This document shows positions 54,650-64,000 of a DNA stretch of 64,000 nucleotides, piece after piece. The notes under the pieces were generated by a model. The model saw nothing but the letters and a program-made list of their open reading frames with translations. It searched no databases and was not told the DNA's origin. This DNA is from Calycina herbarum (Eukaryota; Ascomycota; Leotiomycetes; Helotiales; Pezizellaceae): positions 186,001 to 250,000 of the forward strand of contig LLEY01000061.1 in the NCBI GenBank assembly GCA_001414485.1, written 5' to 3'. A program made the translations under genes and the position numbers. Numbering within the stretch: the first letter of the stretch is position 1; each line of letters starts with the position of its first letter.

Positions 54650-56473
54650 CAATTAGATTCAAATCAGGATGTTGGAGGTGCAGACTGTGTGGTATTTCAA
54701 CTTTTGCAAGTCAAGGGTTCTTTACTGGCTAGAATTTTGTTTGTTGCCATCGGAAACGTCTTAGTGCATACTGCACTAGGAGCATGACATGTGTGGACTG
54801 GCAACACTCTGGGCCAGTCCATCAAGGCCTACCCCCCTCGCTTCCTACGATAATTTCTTGCACTATGTATCTCGCCGAAGAAAGATACGGTCAGCATCCT
54901 AAAATACAGGATCACATACATCTGATTCCTAAAAGTGCAAACAAACAGAGCAGACGTCCTTCCTCTTTTTAGCTGGAAGCCTTCATAACGCCTATGAACG
55001 AATTCGAACAAGTGGCTTTTCCCAAAACCTGTTTCCCTCCAGTTGTTATTCGTCGGTTTTAGTCGGTGAGTGACCGCCGGCAAGCCGAACAGCACCCGCG
55101 ATGGTGGTTCTCCCGTCTACTCGTACTCGATCGGCAACCCAATTACATCGGCATGGATAACCTTACCTCGACTTGAGGGCGGAACAGGTGGAATGGATAC
55201 CGAGTCTCCTTGGCAAACTGCACGCGGCCGAGCTTGTAGCTTCTTACAGCTTCCCGCGCGATTTTGCACAAATCAAATCATTGGACTCTACTGACACGCA
55301 CATAGGAGAGGCTTTTCCCCCAGAGTTATATGTTTTATAGGCAGGCATAGCCTATGGTATATTTATTCTTTTGCTGGGCTGTGTTGCTGCTTCCCGGTTG
55401 GCGAGTGAGCGTCACCCTCTGGGGAAGGATCTGGCATTACTAGTACAGTTACATAGAGGCTCTCTAGGGTGACTCCACCATGTATGGGTGACACTTTCCC
55501 ACTCCAAACAATGACTGGTCACCTCTTTGAACGGGAAATGCGACTGCATAATACGGTCACAGAGATGATCCTTGATTTGTCCTCGATTGCAAACTCAGCG
55601 TCTTCGAGTATTCTGAGGCTCATCGACGATCATCTCTCCGCTTTGAATCTGCATCATTCCTCTTTAAGAACATTGCCGCAGCTAAAAAGGCCCTCCTCCG
55701 GATCTCCTCTCGATATAAAAAACAAGCAAAAAGGCCATCCAGCAATCACATTCCTCCCTGCATGTTTTTTTGAACTCGACGAAGTTCTAGCGGGGAAGCT
55801 GATCCGGTTCACGCGACCCTTTCATATCAAAAGGGTTGCATGGATTGCTTTCTTCTGAGACAGTCAATCAGGCCTTGGGTTGCATGTCGTTATGGGAATA
55901 TCCCAACCACTTTGGAATTGACTCGCTGGTTCGTCGAGGTGTTCTGAATACGCTACGTTTTGATCCCGACCGGAGGGGTTGGGGATACAAACGTGGGGTA
56001 ACAAACGACCTAGACTCGAGCCGCTGGTAGACGCAGTCTTCTAAGGGTCTAACCGAGTAGTGACTTGAATTTTGGGATAGATCACCTTTTCCAAGATCTA
56101 TAGTTCCCTAAACGGGCGTCCTACATCGATGGGCTAAGATTTCTAATCCGCGTCCATAAAGCTGTGATAAGCTGTTCTTCTAAGAGGCTTTTTGTTGCTT
56201 TTTGCCGGCTTGAATTTGATTCGAGTCAAGTGGTTGTGTAACCAAAGGTTGGGTGGACGGGTGATGGCTGCAACGGTGACGAGACTGTCTGCCTAATTCC
56301 CATCTTAAGAGAAGCCTCTGTTGACAGACAGGCCCTGATATAAGTAGTGTAGCTCGGGACCCCCTTATGCCCAGATCAGCATTTCTCTTCTTACCAACCC
56401 CACAATTGCCAACATCCCACAACATCGGATCCAACCACTCGTTTCTCACTATCAACTTCCCATCTTGTTCATC
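54650..56473. other. intergenic region with short unassigned ORFs
   Basis: Plus-strand ORFs at 55469-55858 (129 codons) and 55836-56030 have genic base composition but no recognised domain or splice continuity. They may be decayed gene pieces. The last ~150 bp form the promoter/leader of the RRM gene. Confidence 0.35.
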
Positions 56474-57926
56474 ATGGCACCCGAGGCTGACTTTCCTGTT
56501 TTTGCGGAACCTGGCGATACTACTGGTATTTACTATATCATCGTTGCGGGACTGCCATGGAATTGTTCGTGGCAAGAACTCAAGGATTATACCAGAAATG
56601 TTCCTGATGGTTCGAAAATCAATGTCGATCATGTCGTGGTGTACAAGGGATTGACGAATGGTTGGGTTCGAATCAAGGATAAGAAAAGCTTCCAAAAGGC
56701 ACTCGGTATGCGCTCTCTTTTGACCGTGATTCTCAACCTTTGAGATACTGATGGAAAACAATAGAACATCTTGATGGAGGTATTCTAAATGGACATGCTC
56801 TCCTCGCGGATGGAAGAAATGAAACCATGTGGACCCATCTTCGCTCGCTCGATCCTCCACAGCAAAACACTCGACAAAGCAGAGGAAGCGATACACGAAA
56901 TGGATATCACACTGGCCAACCCAACCAACAACAACCACAAGTTGCTGGTACCGGGTACATCTACGCAACCCCAGAGTCCACCCCAGCAACTGTAAGAAAT
57001 ATTCTCTTCATTCCAAATACCAAAAAACAAATACCAAGACTAACCACCTCCAGCCGCACTTCCCCCATCAACAACTCCCAGGAACCCTCTACACTGATTG
57101 CTATACCACGACAGTCTACTACACCCCTCACCAAATACCTTTCCAACCACCCAACACCCCTCAACAATCTCCTTTCATGTCACCAGTCTCCCTCGCCGGC
57201 ATACCCTTATCCTACATCCCAGTCCCCCCTCTCTTTCCTCTCTCCTCACCAACGCCAACCCAAAGGTATTACCCCTGGTCCTCTCCCACACAGTCCCAAA
57301 CAAGCTGCATCCTCCAAGACCAAATCCAAAACCATGCCGAAGAACGAAGGATCATCATCAAAAAACCCCCTTGTGGAACTGATGAAGCTAGTCTCCAATC
57401 TTTCCTCCATGATGTTCTCCCTCAGACTTGCGGAACCCCGCAATCCATCGAGATACCAAAGACTTGTCGTGAGGGAAGTCGAGTCCATGCTTTTGTTACC
57501 TTTTCCGATGGAACTTGCGCACAGTATGCTGTTGATGCTTTGGATGGTATTCAATCCCAGAAGAGGAATTTGTCGGTCTCCTTCGCTAAACCATCCTCCT
57601 CCTCATTATCAGGGTTCCATAAACAAAGAGGAGGAGATGGTGGTGGGTGGGCTGCGAATAACACTGGAGATGGACATGTTCCTAGGACTTTGACGAATGT
57701 TGGGATTTTGCAACAGCAGGAGGGTGCACCACCGTCCGCGAAAGAGAAGGGAAAAGAGAAGGGAAAAGAGAAGGAAGTGTACTTCCCGACGATGTCGGAT
57801 GTGGAATCGGCTATGGATTTGAGCGGGGAGAATGAGAGGTTGCAGGCCTGTGTCAAGAGGGAGAGGGGAAGTGGTACGCCTATGATTGTTGATGGGTCAA
57901 CGTCGCGTGGGATGGGGAAGGTTTGA
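56474..57926 (+). CDS. RNA-binding protein with two RRM-like domains
   Basis: 443 aa from exons 56474-56705, 56765-56991 and 57054-57926; introns of 59 and 62 nt. Exons 2 and 3 lie in different frames and only the spliced product keeps both conserved parts. RRM1 (~18-95): IYYIIVAGLPWNCSWQELKD with GWVRIKDKKSFQKALEHLDG (RNP-1-like but atypical). A Pro/Gln/Tyr-rich linker follows (QPNQQQPQV, PFQPPNTPQQSPF). RRM2 (~250-332): RRIIIKKPPCGTDEASLQSF, then HAFVTFSDGTCAQYAVDALDG and NLSVSFAK. The C-terminus has GKEKGKEKGKEKE and a predicted acidic segment. A role in mRNA metabolism is likely by family; the target is unknown. The start at 56474 follows a CATC context and precedes all conserved sequence. 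Confidence 0.83.
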
Positions 57927-60851
57927 ATGTGTTCTGAAGTTTGAGTTTGATGTTGGTGGGATTGGATAGATGCCCCTTAGTTGGTGCCTTTTTATGTTGT
58001 TGCCTTTTAGGGTGACTTTGCTGGTCTCGATGGTATTGGAAAATTAGGAAAAGTATTGTTTAAGTGTCTTGGGTTTGGAATGGTTTTAGCTTGGAGGTTT
58101 GGAGTGATCGGACTGGGAATGGATGGGCTGGGAACTTCAAAAATGATATTGTAGGGATAGAAATATAGATAGCTAATGATAATGAGGAATGAGGTACAGG
58201 ATTCATTTGTATTATTGGGTCGATTTCTTCTGAACTGTTATGGTTATCCTTATATTCTTCTGACTGAGTCTTGAATACTGTTGACGACTTTATCCTAAGC
58301 ACTACTTAGCTCTCAACGTCGCTGCCTTGACGATCTGCTCGCTCCTGACGAAAGGTATGATAAGCTGGAGGTCACCGAAATTGATTGTTTTTTTCACTTG
58401 AAAGCCAAATGAGTGTACAAACCTTTTTCAACAGAATCAAATTCCTTTCCACAAGAATTATCCTGCCCAAGCCGTTTTCAAGATGTGGAACTGGAAAACA
58501 ATATAGAGTTAAGTAACCTCAAGTTAATAAATATACAATCTTCAAAAAATAGAAAACCCTATCTCCAATAACCAAGGAGAACCCCTGTTATCTACTCTAT
58601 TCACGGTGCTTCCAATTTGCCGAAAGCCAGTGTATAATGACTCGTTTCCACAATAATTCTGAAAAACCCCTCAGTTTTCTATAATGAACCATAATTGTTT
58701 TTCGGTTAGTGAATACTTTGCTACGTTCACGGTGCTTTGCTTACATTCCGTTCTCTGCGTACAATGGTAATTAGCTTGCTTTGTTTACAGATATTCTCAA
58801 AATTTCCCTCCGAATTCATTATAGTGCAGAGTTTCTTGGTTTGGTTTTGACCTTATATTTGTTGAGAATGAAAGTAACAAGATGGCAAGGAGATGTGAAA
58901 GAGGAGGATATGAAAACCTGTGGCCCATTGTAATAATCCACATCCTCACACAGCTCACGCCGCACTTCAACCATGCAATTCTCAACCCTCCTCAACCACC
59001 ACAGCAGACTACTATAAATGCACCCCCAACGCCCCCGCATCACCCGAACAACAAGAATCCTTCTTCATGGGCTTCGTCCAAAATATCTACATTGAAAAAA
59101 AAAAACGCCACAAGAAAACCCCCTCTCAACATACATCCAATATAACACCCTAGTTCCCTCAAGTCGTGATGTTTCTCTCCAATTTTAATCGGTGCTTTGC
59201 CGAAGATAAACTTCACTGTTGAGAGGACGGTCTTTCATTCCGAGAATGGTGAAAGCGGAAGGCTGGGGCGATTGCACAGCGAGGTATAGTGCTGTGGCTG
59301 ATATCTTTCCATTTGAGAGTACTTCTCCTCCTTAGCGAGGAGAACCGGCGGGACATTGCAAGTGACTAGAGAATTGGTTGGCATGGACTAATTTTGTCAT
59401 GTAGTAGCTTGAGCTCAACTTAAAGAATCTAGACGCATTCCGAATGATAGACCGAAGGTAATTTGTTGAAGTGAAATCACAGCCCCCTCGTACCTCTTTT
59501 ATGTAAAACGCAACAGAGAGTAAGACTATGAATAGATATATCAAATTTAATAGACAGCTAAGCCCGATATCCATTTTACAAAACCTATTTCATTTCACAA
59601 GTTCCTTCGTTCCTTCTATGGATTGCAAAGGCTATGGGTCAAATGAAAGGTCTGAAGGAGGATTCAAGAGAAATGCTGCCAAGTTGGCCAAGAGGATATA
59701 TTCCACGAATCAAATGGGCCTATTAACAGCCACGAGAAAAGCATCTCGATTGCAAAAGAGGAATCAAAGAATAACTTGCCGAATTCTCGACTTCAAGTCT
59801 CTCTTGGAAGGACCTTGATGGTATTTAAATTAAGATGCAAATCCCAACTCAACAGCTGATGATCTACCAATGACATGGCGAGGGTACGAATCGGCAACAG
59901 CCGGTTTCATAGTGTTCCAGAATTATTGATTGTCGACGTGCATATATTAAAGGCAGGGGCAGGCAAAATGCGCGATGATCAAGCCATTTCAACCACATCC
60001 CTTGTTTCTTCAACAATTGTTATATACCATACCACAGCGAAGTGATTTCGTATGAGGAGTTTTTCTTCCTAAGATTGGGTTGATAAAACGGCTTCAATTT
60101 TTGAATGTTCTATTTTCTCCGCTCCGCCTTCGTCTGACATGAGATTACTTACTCGTTACGTGCTGATATGGTTCAGCGCAGCCAACGCCGCAAACGCAGC
60201 CCTGTGGGATTCCATATCCATACACAGCAAGCACCACGACCGCCTGCTCGGCGCGTTCACTCCTGCGACAAGCACGAAACAGGCGGATAAGAGATCATAG
60301 GACAGACGAGAGGACCAATGCCTGCACCTGCGTCGCAGCCAGCTATCATTTCCAAATTTGGATCCTGGGAAATCGACAAGATGCTGACTCCCGCTGATCC
60401 TTTCTGGGCATTGCTCGTGGCCGCTCCTTCCAAACCTGCCACCGATTAAACTTATACTAAAAGACTTCTCACCTCAGCCCAATTTGGAGTTGGAGAAAGG
60501 TTGTCTGCGAAATGGAGAATAAGAGTCGAGAAGTTTATATGTATATGTACTCTCACGGCGGTACCGTTTCAGACCTCGCGAGGTGAATAATTCTACAACT
60601 GCTAGGATTCAACCAACCAACAATTACGTATACAACTACAACTACCTTAGCACCGCACCGCACCGCACCGCCTCCCTCTCCAACAACACTTGGGAGACTT
60701 AGGTAAAAGTACATAAGTGTCCCCATAAATTCCAACTCCACTTGCGGCGCGCAATCAATCTGTTTTTTCCCAGGCCAACAATTCACTCGCGTCTGTGCAG
60801 CGCAATAAAGTTGTCGAGGCTCCCGGCCGCTTTCCTTCCACCTTCAACACC
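57927..60851. other. intergenic region
   Basis: No supported gene. ORFs of 60-97 codons (e.g. 59528-59818) lack motifs. Pieces of sequence such as CGGTGCTT recur near 58607, 58731 and 59191 without clear boundaries. A (CACCG)4 run lies near 60655-60671 in the promoter of the glycosyltransferase. Confidence 0.4.
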
Positions 60852-62372
60852 ATGGGGAAACCCACGAATTATTTTGACATGAGACGATGCCGACGCAGCG
60901 CTTTCTTATCGGTGGCCTTGTGTGTCCTGGGCGTCATATGGTTCTTCCAACTGCTGTCTGCGACCAGCACCGATAGGTTATTACAACCTGCGAAACAAAT
61001 CTACGCCTCCGTCACGGCGCCAACTGGCTCGGGAGTCCTATCATGGATCAAACCCGAATTCGAGGACTTTAGCCATTTGGAGAAATTGGCATTGACGGGC
61101 AACTTTAGCTATGGTAGACGAACAATCAAGACGAAATTCTTCGAGGGTCGTCGACCCGAACTCACGACTCTCAACGAGACGACATTATCAAGCGAGCCGG
61201 TACTCATGAGCGCAAACCCAGAGGATCTGCAACGAGTCGCATTCGATAATGATCTGCCAGTCTTGACATTGGAGGTACCGAAATCACCAAAAGTCAAGAC
61301 TTCGAGCATGAAATTTGGAATTGCGACAAACATCGACCGTCTCCCAGATGCCATTCCACAATTCCAACACTGGCTCCCAGATACCGATGCCACTCTCAAT
61401 GTCCTTGTACCACCATCCGATAAGATCGCACATACGCAGCAGCAGATGCGGGACTTGGGAATGAACACGACTATCAAAAGTACCCCTCACGAATTCGCAC
61501 GAACCTACTTTTCCCTCATTAAAGAACTCTACGATTCTCGAACGCCAGAGACGAAATGGCTTGTTCTTATCGACGACGATACCTTTATATCCTCCTTACC
61601 AGCTCTCGTCGCCCATCTCGATAAACAATATGATCCTGAGGAGGAACGTCTCGTGGCTGCCTTAACGGATAACTTCGAGCAAGTAAAGATATTCGGCTTG
61701 ATCCCATATGGAGGAGGAGGAGTATTCATCTCCGTCCCTCTAGCAGCGAAGCTCACCGAGAAGACCACCTGGGATGCATGCATGAACATCGCGTTAGACC
61801 AGGGCGACGGAATAGTAGACGAATGCCTCAACCGCTTCTCCGCCGTGCGACCAACCTACGATCCCCTCCTCCACCAGATGGATTTTCGCGGGAACCCAGA
61901 CGAAGCATCCGGTTATTTCGAGAGCGGAAGAAGGATGTTGACAGTGCACCATTGGCGCTCCTGGTTCGATATCGATATGCCAGCCGTATCATACGTTTCG
62001 AAAGCCTGTGGCGACGAGGGAATCCTCATGCGATGGTTATTCGCTGATGATGTGGTGTTGCATAATGGATTTACTATTGTGGAATATCCAAAGGGGATCA
62101 ATAGTACGGAATTGAGCCAAGTGGAGTTTACGTTTCCGGATGAACAACATAAATATATCCATCGTATTGGACCGCTTCGACCTGCGAAGACGAAGGAGGA
62201 GAAGAAGACCATACGGATGGAGGATTCGGAAATCATCGCGAATGTGGGTGTGCGCCAGACGTATGTTGAGCGAGCGCCGAAACATATCAAAGCCGGCACC
62301 AAGAAGGGAGCGAAGATTGAGGAGGAGAGTGAGGGTGATGATCGGGTTGTTGAGTTGCTGTGGTTGTTTTGA
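60852..62372 (+). CDS. GT31-like (fringe-type) glycosyltransferase, type II membrane protein
   Basis: Predicted Golgi-resident glycosyltransferase, 506 aa, single exon. Start at the ACACCATGG at 60852; the frame is open 19 codons further up but with leader composition. Short cytosolic tail, then one signal anchor at ~17-36 (AFLSVALCVLGVIWFFQLL) and a lumenal stem with NFS/NET sequons. The catalytic domain has the metal-binding acidic triplet in WLVLIDDDTFIS (~residue 240), the GGGGVFISVPLAAKLTE acceptor-loop text typical of fungal fringe-like proteins, and a C-terminal Trp/His-rich part (MLTVHHWRSWFDIDMP). Donor and acceptor are unknown. The Lys/Glu-rich tail is likely disordered. Intact. Confidence 0.87.
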   Translation: MGKPTNYFDMRRCRRSAFLSVALCVLGVIWFFQLLSATSTDRLLQPAKQIYASVTAPTGSGVLSWIKPEFEDFSHLEKLALTGNFSYGRRTIKTKFFEGRRPELTTLNETTLSSEPVLMSANPEDLQRVAFDNDLPVLTLEVPKSPKVKTSSMKFGIATNIDRLPDAIPQFQHWLPDTDATLNVLVPPSDKIAHTQQQMRDLGMNTTIKSTPHEFARTYFSLIKELYDSRTPETKWLVLIDDDTFISSLPALVAHLDKQYDPEEERLVAALTDNFEQVKIFGLIPYGGGGVFISVPLAAKLTEKTTWDACMNIALDQGDGIVDECLNRFSAVRPTYDPLLHQMDFRGNPDEASGYFESGRRMLTVHHWRSWFDIDMPAVSYVSKACGDEGILMRWLFADDVVLHNGFTIVEYPKGINSTELSQVEFTFPDEQHKYIHRIGPLRPAKTKEEKKTIRMEDSEIIANVGVRQTYVERAPKHIKAGTKKGAKIEEESEGDDRVVELLWLF

Positions 62373-63105
62373 TCTTCTCCTTTCTTGATCAAAGTTCTTT
62401 TCTTTTGTTTCTATACCTTTGATTTTTGACAGCCACATATTTGCGACGGCGTATTTGGGAGGGATGGTCCTCGGTGGCGTTTACTTTTTTTTGGGTGGCT
62501 GTTTGAAAACTGCATTCCTTTTTTTGCATTTGCCCTTTGCATTACGATGGCGATTAGGGAGGTTACCTCGGTGGAACCTAGATGGATGACCTTGTACTTA
62601 TATGAGATGAGATAGATTTGATACCAGACAGGACAGGGCCACCCGAAACAGTCGGGTTGGCGTGTACAATTTCCATGGGAGCAGATAGCTTGACCCAAAA
62701 AAACCAAACGATTTAAATGAAGAAACCCCTTTTTTTGATCAAATGTGTTTGGTTTGAGAAGTGAAATTTGTTATTCCCTGTCATCTTGGGTAAATCCTCG
62801 AGTCTCCGTGGTCAAGCTGTCTTTGATACACCAGGGTGTCATTGAAATTCGTAATTGGTTAGTCCCTCTTCTCTGCTCGCTCAATTTTTCAACTGAGACT
62901 TGGTCAATTTTTTGTAGTCGGCTCTGAAAAGGGCATGGGCAACCCTTGATGGCGAGATGTTAACTTCAGGGTAGTAGTATTCAAGTTATAGGTAGGGTTT
63001 GCATTGAGGGTATTGGAACTATCTATAAGTATACTATCTTCAAAAAAGAAATTCGTCATAAAGTTGAAATCAAAATGAAAATGAAAAACACGTAGCTTGG
63101 GACTC
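62373..63105. other. convergent 3' region
   Basis: Between the ends of the plus-strand glycosyltransferase and the minus-strand TAP-type hydrolase. T-rich and A-rich runs fit two terminators. Nothing else seen. Confidence 0.4.
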
Positions 63106-63145
63106 CATCTCATCTCATCTCATCTCATCTCATCTCATCTCATCT
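63106..63145. repeat. (CATCT)8 microsatellite touching a stop codon
   Basis: Eight perfect pentamers. The last T is also the first base, on the plus strand, of the complement of the TGA stop of the minus-strand hydrolase (63145-63147). Confidence 0.93.
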
Positions 63146-64000
63146 CAAAATCCAGCTTTCATCAAAGCCCACATCGCTGTATCCAGCTCCTTTGCTTCAT
63201 CTTCCTCTGCACCCTCCCCCAAATTCTCCGAGGCTATCTTTTTATTTGCGGGTTTTGATGCATCCCACCACTTCTCAAAAGGCAAGTAATCCGATTCACA
63301 GACCGTGGACGGAGGAGGTAGTGTTGCGTTTTGGAAGTAGGATTTTATTGCTGCTGCTGTGCAGCGGGAGGGTGTTGAGAGGGTTGTGTGCTTAGTTGTG
63401 TGTTAGATTTTTGGGGCTTTTGATTTTGGGGTTTGGGTTTTGATTGAAGGAGTGAGGGGAGGGGAGGGGAGGGGAGTTGAAGGGAGTGTTTTGGAAAAGG
63501 GAGGAAGTCAGTTTTGCCGTGGGAATGAACGAGGGGTGGGGACGGGAGTTGAGGGAAGCTACTGAGTCGTTCCTTCCCATCTTGCGAAAGAACAGCAACG
63601 AAGCAATTCTTGCCGCAAGCGTGCCGAGTTGGGAAGGAACGACCAAGGTCTCACGTCCCGACGAAATTCTTGACTTTCTCTACAAGAAGGGGAGATGATT
63701 ACGAGGACAAGAGGGAACGGAAGACGTACCCCATAAGCATCTTGCACCAGAATCTCTGAGCCTGAAAACCCAACCGCGTTTCTTTGCGCGGATTTTAGGG
63801 GTGTGACGTTATCGGCTGTGTTTGCTATAAACAGGATTGGTGTTGCGGTTCCGTTTGGGGCTTTGAAGGGTCCTGTTTATTTGTTTTGTCAGCATCTTCC
63901 TCCCATATCTTGCTTATACCAAAACCAATATTCAAGTTCAAAAAGGAGGAGGAAACATACCAGTGAACCTCCACTTAGCCTCAACCCCCCACCCAACACA
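63145..64000 (-). CDS. TAP-type alpha/beta hydrolase (tripeptidyl-aminopeptidase-like), C-terminal part
   Basis: 3' end of a serine hydrolase of the fungal TAP family (secreted or cytosolic exo-peptidase-like). The 5' part lies beyond the window. Exons on the minus strand: 64000-63961 (partial; CVGWGVEAKWRFT), 63872-63730 and 63390-63145; introns 63873-63960 (88 nt) and 63391-63729 (339 nt). Splicing yields the family core FTGPFKAPNGTATPILFIAN, with the catalytic Asp in ANTADNVTPL and the catalytic His in QDAYG-HTTLS. The TAP C-terminal domain follows (TPSRCTAAAIKSYFQNATLP, STVCESDYLPFEKWWDA). The usual GHCSL/GHGTL motif reads GHTTL. The nucleophile Ser lies outside the window. The 339-nt intron is long for this segment and contains GGGGA repeats. 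Confidence 0.86.

Noticed and set aside
56827..57693. Unspliced 288-codon ORF in the RRM gene
   Set aside because: It reads exon 2 then runs through the intron into the wrong frame of exon 3; the spliced model keeps both RRM regions.

Overview
The window looks like a chromosome segment from a filamentous ascomycete (Pezizomycotina). The evidence is short spliceosomal introns (mostly 44-90 nt) with GTAAGT-type donors and CTAAC/CTGAC branch sites, repeats carrying the C-to-T decay left by repeat-induced point mutation (RIP), PTH11/rhodopsin-type receptor and serine-rich cell-surface genes, and a fibrillarin (NOP1) and a class I cAMP phosphodiesterase of fungal type. A helotialean leotiomycete (Botrytis/Sclerotinia relatives) is my best guess, but that is inference.

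Layout. 0-9.5 kb is an accessory-looking block: an intron-rich cytochrome P450 of the CYP7/CYP8-like fungal class (+), a PTH11-like seven-helix protein that seems to carry a frameshift (-), a 0.5 kb TA-flanked MITE, a decayed AT-rich tract and a second P450 (-). 12.6-18.6 kb holds a very large, mostly disordered protein with a RhoGEF (DH)-like and PH-like core (+). 18.6-25.6 kb is gene-poor and leads into the cAMP phosphodiesterase (25.6-28.7 kb, +). 28.7-36.4 kb is repeat-rich and gene-poor: a second copy of the same MITE abuts the 5'-truncated remnant of an ACC-synthase-like aminotransferase, followed by an unusual 11-bp tandem array. 36.4-44.3 kb holds three minus-strand genes: a serine-rich cupredoxin-type secreted protein, a small basic hypothetical protein, and an Asn/Gln-rich secreted protein. 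Fibrillarin is at 46.2-47.4 kb. 48.3-53.7 kb is a nest of transposons: two copies of a TIR element, one split by a RIP-damaged Ty3/gypsy chromovirus with a perfect 5-bp target duplication, the other containing a 184-bp solo LTR. After a gene remnant at 54 kb come an RRM protein (56.5-57.9 kb, +), a GT31-like glycosyltransferase (60.9-62.4 kb, +) and the 3' part of a TAP-type alpha/beta hydrolase (-, running off the end).

There is no operon logic. Housekeeping genes (NOP1, PDE, DH/PH, RRM, GT31) are interspersed with accessory genes, and the accessory genes cluster with transposons. The two P450s and the receptor-like gene do not form a recognisable biosynthetic cluster, since no backbone synthase is present. 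The exon structures given are my own reconstructions from splice motifs and family similarity, not alignments.
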